From the NCBI GenBank assembly GCA_035459965.1, contig DATHXC010000007.1, forward strand, positions 1-64,000: DNA of 64,000 nt, given 5' to 3'. The notes beneath the pieces are model-generated. The model did not search any database. It was not told the DNA's origin and saw only the letters and a list, made by a program, of their open reading frames with translations. Positions 16,552-24,407 of this stretch are shown here, in pieces (positions within the stretch are counted from its first letter, which is position 1; each line of letters begins with the position of its first letter). The position numbers and the translations under genes are program-made. The stretch is from DATHXC01 sp035459965 (GTDB taxonomy: Bacteria; Pseudomonadota; Gammaproteobacteria; Burkholderiales; Methylophilaceae).

Positions 16552-17181
16552 ATGCAACTCAAAAACACCATCCTCATATCATTTGCCGCACTGCTTATGT
16601 CGGTAGCCAGTTATCTATACATGGATGAGCCTCTTGCAATCTGGATTGATTTAAACGTAAGAAGCCATAAGCTAATCAATATCTATACCTCTGATATCCC
16701 GGATCTACTTTTACTGAGTGTTATCGTGCTCTCTACCCTGAGCTGGGCGGCTTATTTTTATCTTAAGAGCCGTGGTATTAAAAATAAGCACCGAGTTTTT
16801 TTCCTGATTACAGGAATCGCCTTGCCACTGTCCTTCATCGTGAAAACATTATTAAAGCTTGTATTCGGCAGGATAGAAACGCGAATATGGCTTACAGATC
16901 ATAGTCTTGATGGCATGCACTGGTTCTCTGGTGAGAATGGTTTCGATGGCTTTCCCTCTGGACACATGGTTGTATTCACGACATTTTTTGTAGGATTATG
17001 GCAATTTTATCCACTGTACCGCGATCTTTACCTAGTCACATGGCTAGGGTTGGCTATTGCGCTCATGCTCACCAATTATCACTTCTTGAGTGATGTAATT
17101 GCAGGTAGCTACTTTGGCGCGCTTATTTGTTGTAGTGTTATCTATATAACATCGCGCAGGCATATTGGAGGCTCGGCTTAA
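16552..17181 (+). CDS. PAP2-family membrane phosphatase
   Basis: This 209-residue inner-membrane protein has about six hydrophobic helices. The type 2 phosphatidic acid phosphatase signature is visible in order: a KLVFGRIETR basic motif (near residue 105), FPSGHMVVF (catalytic region, near 138) and NYHFLSDVIAG (near 182, with the His and Asp of the third motif). Family members dephosphorylate lipid phosphates such as phosphatidic acid, phosphatidylglycerophosphate or undecaprenyl pyrophosphate. The substrate cannot be assigned here. It is monocistronic by spacing, and its ribosome site is weak. Confidence 0.88.
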   Translation: MQLKNTILISFAALLMSVASYLYMDEPLAIWIDLNVRSHKLINIYTSDIPDLLLLSVIVLSTLSWAAYFYLKSRGIKNKHRVFFLITGIALPLSFIVKTLLKLVFGRIETRIWLTDHSLDGMHWFSGENGFDGFPSGHMVVFTTFFVGLWQFYPLYRDLYLVTWLGLAIALMLTNYHFLSDVIAGSYFGALICCSVIYITSRRHIGGSA

Positions 17182-17299
17182 CTGTGAGTACACATGCAAT
17201 CTAGATTCCGATAACGCTTCATATCACATACAATTGTCGTTTTAGCAATCCAGTCTAGCTAAGCAGTGCTTAGTGGGCGACAAGGCACAAGGGAATTAC

Positions 17300-17671
17300 A
17301 TGAGAAATAAATTTGGCTATTCAGCATTACTTTTAGTATTGCTATTAAATGGCTGCGGCGGCTTCAGTGTATGGCCGTTTGGCGGCGGCACCAAAGCAGA
17401 GGCAGATTCATATAAGCCAGAAAACTCAACCGAGTATTTATGCGATGCCGGAAAGAAATTTTACGTGCGTACTATAGATAATGGCGCTGCAGTCTGGTTG
17501 ATCCTGCCGGACAGGGAAGTCGCACTTAACAAGGCAGTCAGCTCACAGTCCTCAATGCACTACAGCAACGGCATTACTACACTCGATATCACCGGTAGTG
17601 ATGCGACGTTAGATTTAAACCCCACCAGCAGCCTTAAGGGTTGCAAGCAGGCGCAAGCCCCAAAGAAGTAA
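17300..17671 (+). CDS. MliC/PliC-like lysozyme inhibitor lipoprotein
   Basis: This is a 123-residue lipoprotein. Its leader ends in LLLNGC (lipobox, Cys19). After a short linker there is a MliC-type domain: EYLCDAGKKFYVRT, then AVWLILPDREVALNKAVSSQSSMHYSNG, TLDITGSDATLDL and a final Cys in LKGC. The family inhibits c-type lysozyme in the periplasm and protects peptidoglycan. ATG 17300 is chosen over an in-frame GTG at 17273 because AAGGGA precedes it and it starts the lipoprotein signal. The pair of cysteines fits the family disulphide. The assignment comes from pattern recognition, with moderate certainty. Confidence 0.72.
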   Translation: MRNKFGYSALLLVLLLNGCGGFSVWPFGGGTKAEADSYKPENSTEYLCDAGKKFYVRTIDNGAAVWLILPDREVALNKAVSSQSSMHYSNGITTLDITGSDATLDLNPTSSLKGCKQAQAPKK

Positions 17672-17731
17672 AACGGGCTGTGTTATTGCTTCTGGGTTTA
17701 GTGTAAGTCGGCAGGTGGTGCAGCTAGGTGA

Positions 17732-18268
17732 TCAGTTTTTCTCGCCCAGTTTCTTGAGGTCGTCAATGATTTCCTGTGAGTGCCTGGATGTATCAACACT
17801 CAAATAGCTTTTGGCAATATTGCCTTTGGGGTCGATCAAGAATGTATAGCGCTTTGCAATTTTGAAAATGCCCAAGTTGGTTAAAGCGCCATAACTATCT
17901 GCCACCTTGCCATCTTTATCAGCCAGTAGCGGGAATGGCAGTTTGTATTTCTCCGCAAATTTGGCATGTGACTCAGAGTCATCTACGCTCACACCCACCA
18001 CTTTGGCACCCAGCTTCTCCAGCTCAAACAAATCATCCCTGAAATGACAAGCCTCCTTGGTGCAACCGGGCGTATCGTCTTTCGGGTAAAAATACAGCAC
18101 CAACCATTTTCCAGAGTAGTCAGAGAGCTGATGCTGGGTGTTATTCGAGTCTTTCAAATTGAATGCAGGCGCAGGCTGACCAGTTTGAGGTAAGTTAGCT
18201 GCCACACTAACAAGTCGGTAAGCCAGAAAACCTAAGCCAAGCAGGGCGACTACAATATAAATTTTCAT
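17732..18268 (-). CDS. bcp: membrane-anchored Bcp/PrxQ-type peroxiredoxin
   Basis: This thiol peroxidase reduces hydrogen and alkyl peroxides. The 178-residue protein differs from the usual cytoplasmic Bcp of about 155 residues by an N-terminal hydrophobic segment (residues 3-20) that should export or anchor it. The peroxiredoxin motif YPKDDTPGCTKEACHFRDD gives peroxidatic Cys69 and a resolving Cys74 in the CxxxxC spacing of PrxQ. The remaining fold motifs (VVGVSVDDSESHAKFAEKY, FPLLADKDGKVADSYG) are intact. It stands alone on the minus strand upstream of tRNA-Arg. Confidence 0.9.
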   Translation of the reverse strand: MKIYIVVALLGLGFLAYRLVSVAANLPQTGQPAPAFNLKDSNNTQHQLSDYSGKWLVLYFYPKDDTPGCTKEACHFRDDLFELEKLGAKVVGVSVDDSESHAKFAEKYKLPFPLLADKDGKVADSYGALTNLGIFKIAKRYTFLIDPKGNIAKSYLSVDTSRHSQEIIDDLKKLGEKN

Positions 18269-18405
18269 ACGGATATCCTAGGTATGTAAGCTGATTATCG
18301 GGCGATATGTAATGTTTCAGTAGAATTTTTCATTACAGTGTAATGACTAGACCTATATTGTGAGAAAATGTTGCGGCTGTTATGTGAGCCAGTACCAGCT
18401 CAAAT

Positions 18406-18481
18406 GCCCTCGTAGCTCAGTGGATAGAGCATCCCCCTCCTAAGGGGAGGGTCACACGTTCGATTCGTGTCGGGGGCACCA
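18406..18481 (+). tRNA. tRNA-Arg (CCU)
   Basis: Acceptor GCCCTCG pairs with CGGGGGC (one T-G wobble), followed by discriminator A and encoded CCA. The anticodon stem TCCCC/GGGGA holds loop CTCCTAA, so the anticodon is CCT. The D-arm (AGCTCAGTGGATAGAGC) and T-arm (ACACGTTCGATTCGTGT) are standard. Confidence 0.97.
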
Positions 18482-18496
18482 AGTTTTTCAAACATT

Positions 18497-18850
18497 TTAA
18501 CAAGCGAGTATATTTGTACTAACTGTGTCTTTGTTTGATTGTGGGCTGGCGTGGCTTGCATTCAGGATACGAGCATTGATAACGGCAGGTGTAATGACGA
18601 TGACCTCACCTGCATTTGGGCTTATTGTATTCAATGCTTCGGTGGCAATGCGGTGGGCCCAAAGTTCATTGTTTCTGAAATTGTACAGCGCTGTAAATTT
18701 TGTATTAATGCTTTTGAAATGCGCATTGATGTCATTCTGGCTGATTGCAAATGTATACAGCTCATTGCCATTAATGGCTGAAAAATAAATTGCATTATGG
18801 TCTGAGTTCCACGTGTGAGTGTTGCCAAAAATCAAGTCACTATCACCCAT
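18497..18850 (-). CDS. hypothetical protein, 117 residues
   Basis: No confident family. The first half (TWNSDHNAIYFSAINGNELYTFAISQNDINAHF) followed by a helical segment around FRNNELWAHRIATEAL faintly recalls the DUF1488 layout, but I would not rely on that. The last 25 residues are low-complexity polar. GGGGTAGG just before the ATG is a good ribosome site. The gene ends 15 bases beyond the tRNA-Arg 3' end on the opposite strand. A 31-residue membrane peptide gene lies upstream on the same strand. Confidence 0.6.
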   Translation of the reverse strand: MGDSDLIFGNTHTWNSDHNAIYFSAINGNELYTFAISQNDINAHFKSINTKFTALYNFRNNELWAHRIATEALNTISPNAGEVIVITPAVINARILNASHASPQSNKDTVSTNILAC

Positions 18851-18976
18851 TACCTACCCCTTATGCTTATAGTAATCACCAGGCATGATCATATATAGCA
18901 GCATTAGGTTTGTTAGGTATAAGCCGCTGAAAAATATGTAGGAGCTATCTGACCTTCAAATGTCTTGACTTGCTTA

Positions 18977-19072
18977 TTACTCAATCGCTCTTGCAAAGCC
19001 CCAGATTAATAAGCAAACAAAAATACATAAGGCGATAACTGCATATACTCCTTGCCATCCAATAAAAAACAT
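18977..19072 (-). CDS. 31-residue single-span membrane peptide
   Basis: A short frame reads M-F-F-I-G-W-Q-G-V-Y, then a continuous hydrophobic stretch (AVIALCIFVCLLIWGF) and a polar end ARAIE before TAA. It is preceded by AAAGGAGA six bases before ATG, one of the best ribosome sites in the window. It is therefore probably a genuine small membrane protein of unknown role, in the size class of CydX or KdpF-like subunits, though it matches neither that I can tell. It lies 126 bases upstream of the 117-residue gene, same strand. Confidence 0.6.
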   Translation of the reverse strand: MFFIGWQGVYAVIALCIFVCLLIWGFARAIE

Positions 19073-19271
19073 CACGTTCTCCTTTAGATATTAAGTGCTT
19101 AAATAATCAAGCTAGTCCATAAATATCAAAAAGTAGCGTGGGGTTTGTCCTGTTTTTATGTCAGATGGCTCCTACTTGTTACTAGCGATAGTTTCAGTGT
19201 GTAATGCATGCTTGCAGCCTTGTTAAATCGGGTGCAGCATGTAAGTCAGGCAGATAAGGCAGGGGGAAAAA

Positions 19272-19517
19272 ATGCAAAACCCATGGATTTTTAAGCATCT
19301 GGTTAAATGGATGGAAGCCAAGCATTATCCTGCTGAATCGATTCAGGCATTTGGTAACTGCTGGCAGCTTTTAGCGTCTGGGGACAGCCTGCCTTGCCCG
19401 GCATGCTTTATGAACGACGATGAACAGCATTTAGTCAAACTCAAGGTACACGGTGAGATCGAGCCATTGTTCTGTGCTAATTGCAATACCGAGTTTGATA
19501 TCCCTATCCCGGCATAA
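19272..19517 (+). CDS. small zinc-ribbon protein, 81 residues
   Basis: This soluble protein has two Cys pairs, CPAC (near residue 48) and CANC (near residue 70), spaced like a zinc ribbon. The N-terminal half is helical with several Trp (NPWIFKHLVKWMEAKHY). AGGGGGA lies before the ATG. I do not recognise a named family. A role in nucleic-acid or protein binding would be the usual guess for such a ribbon but is not shown. Confidence 0.65.
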   Translation: MQNPWIFKHLVKWMEAKHYPAESIQAFGNCWQLLASGDSLPCPACFMNDDEQHLVKLKVHGEIEPLFCANCNTEFDIPIPA

Positions 19518-19621
19518 CTCCTCCCTGGTTAAAAGCACCTACAAATTTTTCAGTAATATTCCTACAGCCTCTCGCAAGCTAAATCGTTACCCTTAATCTT
19601 TTAAGAGATAAGGAGACAGTG

Positions 19622-20038
19622 ATGAAAAGTCAGACTTTATTATCAGTTGGTACGGTTATATTTACGCTTTTCGTAGGTTCTGCGATGGCTGCAGAAAAGA
19701 CTATTAAAGCTGGGGTCGTTAATGACCCATTGAGTACAGAGAGAAACCCTGGACCGCCAGCTTTAAGCCCTGCAGAAACACGTACAGTTCAGGAGCAACA
19801 AGGTACTCAACTTCAGCAAAATGGCAACCAGAATAGTGGTAGTCAAAATAATGGTGCATTAGGAACTGTCCCTTTGGATAATGGGGGGGCTTCAAGCTAC
19901 CCACAAGCACAGCCCGCGCCTACTACCAATCCAAATGGTACGACGCTTCCTGCCAATCAGCCTGGAAACGCGCCTCCAGCAAGTACGGTTCCGTCTGTGC
20001 CTGTTCAACCGGCAACTGGTAATCCAGGCGTGCAGTAA
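19622..20038 (+). CDS. exported low-complexity Pro/Asn/Gln-rich protein
   Basis: A 138-residue protein with a clear signal peptide (cleavage likely after VGSAMA). The mature part is almost wholly low complexity: first Gln/Asn-rich, then Pro/Ala/Thr-rich (QPAPTTNPNGTTLP and similar), so it is probably disordered in the periplasm. AAGGAG before GTG-ATG favours ATG 19622. No function can be assigned. It may be transcribed with the 63-residue gene that starts 44 bases after its stop. Confidence 0.65.
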   Translation: MKSQTLLSVGTVIFTLFVGSAMAAEKTIKAGVVNDPLSTERNPGPPALSPAETRTVQEQQGTQLQQNGNQNSGSQNNGALGTVPLDNGGASSYPQAQPAPTTNPNGTTLPANQPGNAPPASTVPSVPVQPATGNPGVQ

Positions 20039-20081
20039 TGATTAATGTCACTTAATTTTCAATTACTTTAGGAGAACTATC

Positions 20082-20273
20082 ATGCCAGCAGGCGCTAGCC
20101 CTAAACGTGAACGTGAATATAAAAAACTGGTTAAAGAATTTCGCAAAGATCATCGCTACCCTAACCGGGAAGAGGAAGTGGCAGCGAGAATTGTAAATAA
20201 GCAGAGGAGGGAGCACGGCGAAACTAAGCTCGACGAAACCAAGGAGAGTCAGCCAAAGAATTCCAAAGATTAA
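20082..20273 (+). CDS. small basic KGG/'plasmid stabilization'-like stress protein
   Basis: This is a 63-residue, highly charged protein: MPAGASPKREREYKKLVKEF, then EEEVAARIVNKQRREHGE. It resembles a widespread family of about 60-residue proteins with a conserved AxxxVNK core. These are often labelled 'plasmid stabilization protein' and found near DNA-protection and stress genes. The label is not evidence of a plasmid function. TAGGAGAA before ATG is a strong ribosome site. Its stop overlaps that of the convergent topoisomerase IB gene by four bases. Confidence 0.7.
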   Translation: MPAGASPKREREYKKLVKEFRKDHRYPNREEEVAARIVNKQRREHGETKLDETKESQPKNSKD

Positions 20274-21355
20274 GCATGCTTATCAATCGATGCTGAGCCG
20301 AGCTTGTTCTGGAGCAGATTGAGGATGTACTGTTCGACATACTCGAGCGCCTGGTCTTCATCTGGCAAGTTTGGATTGGATTCAATCAGGTCAAACATGG
20401 CACCCGCCATATAGCTTTCGATAATGAGGGGATGGACATAGGATTTCTTACAAATGCTCGGTGTATTACCGAGCTTTTTCGAGGCAGCTTCTATAGCCTG
20501 TATTACGTTCTTTTTAGCTTGAGTAATATTCTCAAATCGTTCCAGGGTTTTTAGCGCCATTGTAGTTTGCATAGTGCCTGACCAGGTACGAAAATCCTTG
20601 GCCGTATAGTTGCGGCCAGTAATCTGCTGCAGGTATTCGTTTACGTCTGACGAATCTACCGAGTGGCGTGTGCCATCGCTATCCACATACTGGAAAAGCT
20701 CCTGCCCTGGCAAATCCCGGATACGCTGAATGATGCGCGCCATCCGTCTATCATGCAGTTTAATCTCATGATCTACCTTGCTTTTGCCACGAAAGTGGAA
20801 TTTGACATCACTGCCATTCACTTCAACATGGCGGTTGCGCAAGGTAGTGAGACCGAATGATTTGTTGCTATTGGCGTACTCATCATTGCCCACGCGAATC
20901 ATGGTGTTTTCGAGGAGGTAGATGATAGTGGCGAGTACCTTCTTCCTGCTCAAGCCCGGCGTCGATAAATCCTCATCTACCTTTTGCCTGATCATCGGGA
21001 GGTGCAGGCCGAAATCGATCATGTGCTCATATTTAACCTCATCGCGTACTTCCCGCCACTGCTTGTGATAGCGATACTGCTTACGCCCCTTAGCGTCGCG
21101 ACCTGTCACCTGCAAATGTCCATTCGACAATGGGCATATCCATACATTGGTCCATGCCGGTGGAATAGCGAGTGACTTGATGCGTGCAAGGTGAGACGCA
21201 TTTTTCAATGGTTTACCATCAATATCAAGATAACGAAAAACTTTGCCATGTTGTTTACGGGAAAATCCGGGTTTTAAATCATTGACATAACGCAACTTGC
21301 CCATGCGAGCACACAGCGCCATATCCTGATGGAGCGGGTTCAATGAATTCTTCAT
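20270..21355 (-). CDS. DNA topoisomerase IB (poxvirus/bacterial type)
   Basis: This enzyme relaxes supercoiled DNA by single-strand nicking through a 3'-phosphotyrosine. The 361-residue length fits the bacterial family. Visible are the N-terminal domain with LARIKSLAIPPAWTNVWICP and the catalytic domain with RVGNDEYANSNKSFGLTTLRNRHV. It continues with FHFRGKSKVDHEI, a KDFRTWSGT helix with the conserved Arg, and CKKSYVHP with nucleophile Tyr306. The ATG lies two bases after the SDR gene stop, so the two genes are probably translationally coupled. Such enzymes are accessory in bacteria. Confidence 0.93.
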   Translation of the reverse strand: MKNSLNPLHQDMALCARMGKLRYVNDLKPGFSRKQHGKVFRYLDIDGKPLKNASHLARIKSLAIPPAWTNVWICPLSNGHLQVTGRDAKGRKQYRYHKQWREVRDEVKYEHMIDFGLHLPMIRQKVDEDLSTPGLSRKKVLATIIYLLENTMIRVGNDEYANSNKSFGLTTLRNRHVEVNGSDVKFHFRGKSKVDHEIKLHDRRMARIIQRIRDLPGQELFQYVDSDGTRHSVDSSDVNEYLQQITGRNYTAKDFRTWSGTMQTTMALKTLERFENITQAKKNVIQAIEAASKKLGNTPSICKKSYVHPLIIESYMAGAMFDLIESNPNLPDEDQALEYVEQYILNLLQNKLGSASIDKHA

Positions 21356-21357
21356 GA

Positions 21358-22242
21358 TTATGTATTGATGACTTCGCCACCGTTTGGGTGCAATACTTGC
21401 CCAGTTATGTAGGAAGAGTCGTTAGAGGCTAGAAAGACATAGCAGGGGGAAACTTCACTTGGTTGGCCAGCGCGACCCATAGGGGTGTTCGTGCCGAATT
21501 TCTTGACTTCCCTAGCAGTGAAAGTGGATGCGATGAGTGGCGTCCAAATAGGGCCAGGGGCAACTGCATTTACATAGATGCCTTTTTTAATCAGTTGCTT
21601 GGAAAGTGAGCGGGTAAATGAGACGATCGCGCCCTTGGTTGAAGAGTAATCCAGCAGGTGATCGCTGCCGCGATAAGCGGTGACGGAAGCAGTATTGATG
21701 ATACTGCTGCCTTTCTTCAGGTGAGGTAGGGCGGCCCTGATAATATGGAATAAAGGAAAGATGTTAACGCGGAAAGTATCTTCCATCTGGCCTGCATCGA
21801 TATCCAGTAAACTTTCCTGGGGAAATTGTTCTGCGGCGTTATTGACAACTATGTTCAGTTTGCCGAATTTTTTTAATGTTTTATCTACAATCGATTGGCA
21901 AAATGGAATATCACGCAAGTCTCCCGGGATCAGCAGGCAGCGACGACCAGTCTTTTCCACCAGCTTCTTGGTTTGCTTTGCATCTCCCTGTTCCTCCAGA
22001 TATTGAATCGCAATATCCGCACCTTCTAATGCAAATGCAATGGCGATAGCGCGTCCAATACCGCTATCACCACCTGTAATAATGGCTACCTTACCCTTGA
22101 GCTTGTCGCTGGCACGGTAACCTGGCTTTACATACTCCGGCTCTGGGTGCATACGGCTTTCGACACCTGGCTGACGATTTTGATGTTGCGCCGGATTGGA
22201 TTTTCTCTCTGTACCTTTTTTATTTGGCATGGCCTGTTTCAT
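21358..22242 (-). CDS. SDR oxidoreductase, YghA-like
   Basis: This is an NAD(P)-dependent short-chain dehydrogenase with the long basic N-terminal extension (about 45 residues, HPEPEYVKPGYRASDKL) typical of the YghA/GsiB-cluster type. The cofactor motif is TGGDSGIGRA and the active site is Ser in NTASV plus YSSTK. It ends in GQVLHPNGGEVINT. Three consecutive ATGs (22248, 22245, 22242) follow GGAG directly, and only the third has normal spacing, so I use 22242. Substrate is unknown, and the family is often induced by general stress. It is coupled to the topoisomerase IB gene downstream. Confidence 0.9.
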   Translation of the reverse strand: MKQAMPNKKGTERKSNPAQHQNRQPGVESRMHPEPEYVKPGYRASDKLKGKVAIITGGDSGIGRAIAIAFALEGADIAIQYLEEQGDAKQTKKLVEKTGRRCLLIPGDLRDIPFCQSIVDKTLKKFGKLNIVVNNAAEQFPQESLLDIDAGQMEDTFRVNIFPLFHIIRAALPHLKKGSSIINTASVTAYRGSDHLLDYSSTKGAIVSFTRSLSKQLIKKGIYVNAVAPGPIWTPLIASTFTAREVKKFGTNTPMGRAGQPSEVSPCYVFLASNDSSYITGQVLHPNGGEVINT

Positions 22243-22325
22243 CATCATCTCCACGGACAAGTAAAAAGGGGTATATAAGTTAATTTATATACCCCGATCT
22301 TTCTTACATTGTAAATAAGACAGTC

Positions 22326-22787
22326 TTAATGATGTTCAAGCTCACGAGCGTGATCGCGCAAGGCTTTTACCTCATCGTGGTTGCGCTGCACACCTTCCAG
22401 CTGCTTTTGCACTATGTCACGTACATACACCGGCAAGTCCTGCACTACAGCCTCTTTGTAAGCCTTGAGGGCGACATCCTCACCACGCTCGACTTCGTTG
22501 AGCACGGCAAGATTATCATTGCTGGTAATCGCTGTTTTGATATCTACCCAGCGTCTATGTAAAGAGCCAGTAATGCTTGCTGTAGTTTCCGGTTCGCCAC
22601 CCAGTGAGCGCACTACCTCTTGCAATTCCTTTGCGCTTCCGGCAACTTCAAGCGAGCGCCTCAGGAAAAAGGACTTAAGCAGGCCATCATTGATATTTTC
22701 AGCGGATGAGCGAAACCCTTCTTCTCCATCCTTGGATGTCTCGATCAGGTTGTTCAAAATTGTGATCACTTCTTTGGTATCAGCCAT
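22326..22787 (-). CDS. DUF2383/PA2169-family four-helix-bundle protein
   Basis: This 153-residue soluble helical protein resembles the ferritin-like PA2169 family: TILNNLIETSKDGEEGFRSSAE, FFLRRS, LQEVVRSLGGEPE, LNEVERGEDVALKAYKEA and LRDHARE. The conserved Glu/His residues could bind metal, but that is only a family suggestion. An AGGAGAA element before the ATG supports the start. It stands upstream of the SDR-topoisomerase pair on the same strand and fits a stress-protection cluster. Confidence 0.85.
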   Translation of the reverse strand: MADTKEVITILNNLIETSKDGEEGFRSSAENINDGLLKSFFLRRSLEVAGSAKELQEVVRSLGGEPETTASITGSLHRRWVDIKTAITSNDNLAVLNEVERGEDVALKAYKEAVVQDLPVYVRDIVQKQLEGVQRNHDEVKALRDHARELEHH

Positions 22788-22946
22788 GTTATGTTCTCCT
22801 AATAATTCAAGTTAAAAGTTTGAATTGCGAAGTTACATTTTTAACGCTGGGAGATAATCCGGTAATAGGACAGGTCATTAAATACCTGTCGGACATGACT
22901 TACACCAGTCTGACAAGGGATAACTCAGACAAGGCCTGTAAGCGGC

Positions 22947-23630
22947 CTATTGAAAGAAGTGCTGTAAGAGCGTGGTAAAGCTGGCAAGCGCCCAAAGCCC
23001 GGCAACTAGCAGGAAGCCCAGTAACTGCCACAATGCGCCTCTGGGGCGCAGGACCTCGAAATAGCGCATGCTGACCACGACTGCATTGCGCTTTAGGCGG
23101 CTGGCCTGGATATAGCGGCTGACTTGCTTGAACACCAGCCACAATGCATAGCCAACAGTAAGAGCGAGCAGGGTGGAGCGGAATATGTCGATAAGGTTGA
23201 TATCGCCGCCCATGTATTTTTTGTAATACAGAGAGAGTATGCCAACGACGATGGATGCGGCAACTGCCACCATGGCATTGCGTAGCGCCCCACGTTTTTG
23301 CTCGCTGGCAGCTTCGGTCAGTTCTTTGCGCACCTGGTCTATCTTGTCGGTGATCATGCTGGAAGTTTCGAAGCGCAATTTCTCAATGCGATTGTCCAGT
23401 ACCTCGCCGAAACGCTCGGTAGCGTAATCAATCAGGCCTTCTATATCGGCTTTGGTAAGCTGGCGCTGGTCGTGGATCTCGTCGCTGATCTGCTGTATGC
23501 GCTCATCCAGCTGGTTGCTTGCACGCTCAACCACTTCATTGAGCTGCTTGCCTGCCAGTATTACAGATTGATCCATACGGTCGCCAAGCAATTCCACTTC
23601 GGCTTTATATCCTGTCAGTAGATTACCCAT
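22947..23630 (-). CDS. membrane protein with N-terminal coiled coil
   Basis: This 227-residue protein is of unknown family. Residues 1-110 are a long amphipathic coiled coil (QLNEVVERASNQLDERIQQISDEI and similar heptads). Three or four hydrophobic segments follow (around AMVAVAASIVVGILSLYY, STLLALTVGYALWLVF and LLGFLLVAGLWALASF). It looks like an inner-membrane protein with a cytoplasmic helical stalk. No enzymatic motif is visible. It lies upstream of the DUF2383 gene on the same strand, with 159 bases between. Confidence 0.7.
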   Translation of the reverse strand: MGNLLTGYKAEVELLGDRMDQSVILAGKQLNEVVERASNQLDERIQQISDEIHDQRQLTKADIEGLIDYATERFGEVLDNRIEKLRFETSSMITDKIDQVRKELTEAASEQKRGALRNAMVAVAASIVVGILSLYYKKYMGGDINLIDIFRSTLLALTVGYALWLVFKQVSRYIQASRLKRNAVVVSMRYFEVLRPRGALWQLLGFLLVAGLWALASFTTLLQHFFQ

Positions 23631-23704
23631 CAGTGAGCCCTCGTCTAAACATTAATTGCTGATAGATTATTCATTACAACAAATTTCATTTCTTGCGTGA
23701 GGCT

Positions 23705-23938
23705 TCATTCTTTACAAGAGACTTCCATCGTACGGCTCTGCGAGCTACGTTGCTCATTCTTATTAGCCATATTAAAGCCTTTGGGGCATAGCGCGTTTGC
23801 TTCCTTGAAGCAGGTATCCCATTGCAATATACCGCTGCAAGATAATGGTACCCAGACTGTGCCATCATTTTTCTTGGCAGTCATTGAAGTGCAGCCGGCA
23901 ATGCCGATGACTAGTAATACATATGCGATGTTTTTCAT
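23705..23938 (-). CDS. small lipoprotein, 77 residues
   Basis: The leader MKNIAYVLLVIGIAGC is a textbook lipoprotein signal with Cys16. The mature part has four further cysteines (LSCSG, DTCFKE, ALCPKGF, VSCKE), suggesting disulphides in the periplasm. ATG 23938 is chosen because the frame above it to 24010 lacks a signal and AGAGTGAT sits just before this ATG. Function unknown. Confidence 0.7.
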   Translation of the reverse strand: MKNIAYVLLVIGIAGCTSMTAKKNDGTVWVPLSCSGILQWDTCFKEANALCPKGFNMANKNEQRSSQSRTMEVSCKE

Positions 23939-24083
23939 ATCACTCTCGTATATTTGCGGTCGATTTGAAAAGCTTACCACTTTAAAGCTGGCAAACTCAC
24001 TATACTGCACGCACTACTCATCTCCTCACAGCAAAAGTATTGATTGCTGTCTCAGGCAATAGCCATAAAAAGGAAACAAACGC

Positions 24084-24335
24084 ATGAAAAAATTACAGGT
24101 AACGATTAAAGCCGAACTACAAATCCCGGATGACTGGCAACTGGTAGACCATGAAGATGGTATCAAAGTGCTGGATTTAGGCGATGGTACATATGTGGAT
24201 TTTGATATCCTGCCTATGGTAGCGGTATCACTGGAAGAGGGCGCAATATGGAACAGTGCGCCGCAGGACTTGGATAATGAAGTCGTCGACATGGTCCTGG
24301 CGATGGAGACAACGATGAAGCTGGTGCTTAATTAG
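24084..24335 (+). CDS. hypothetical acidic protein, 83 residues
   Basis: This small acidic soluble protein starts like a beta strand (KKLQVTIKAELQIPDDWQLVDH) and contains VLDLGDGTYVDFDI, then a helical end. I do not recognise the family. AAAAGGAAA lies about 8 bases before ATG. It faces the uup gene convergently with a small hairpin between. Confidence 0.6.
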   Translation: MKKLQVTIKAELQIPDDWQLVDHEDGIKVLDLGDGTYVDFDILPMVAVSLEEGAIWNSAPQDLDNEVVDMVLAMETTMKLVLN

Positions 24336-24386
24336 TTTGTTGCGCCAGTTTTTTAATTGGCTTCCCAGTTGCTTTTCGAACTCCAT

Positions 24387-24404
24387 GGCCAACCAGATTT
24401 GGCC
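24387..24404. terminator. terminator-like hairpin between convergent genes
   Basis: GGCCAA and TTGGCC pair perfectly around CCAGAT, between the end of the 83-residue gene and the end of uup. No long T-run follows on either strand, so this is tentative. Confidence 0.3.
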
Positions 24405-24407
24405 TAG

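Noticed and set aside
18525..18788. Plus-strand frames after tRNA-Arg (18525-18788, 18539-18781)
   Set aside because: They are antisense to a minus-strand gene with a good ribosome site, have no ribosome site of their own and look unlike real proteins.
20082..20273. Plasmid or toxin-antitoxin element suggested by the 'plasmid stabilization' family label
   Set aside because: There is no toxin partner, no replication or partition gene and the label is known to be unreliable; it fits a chromosomal stress cluster better.
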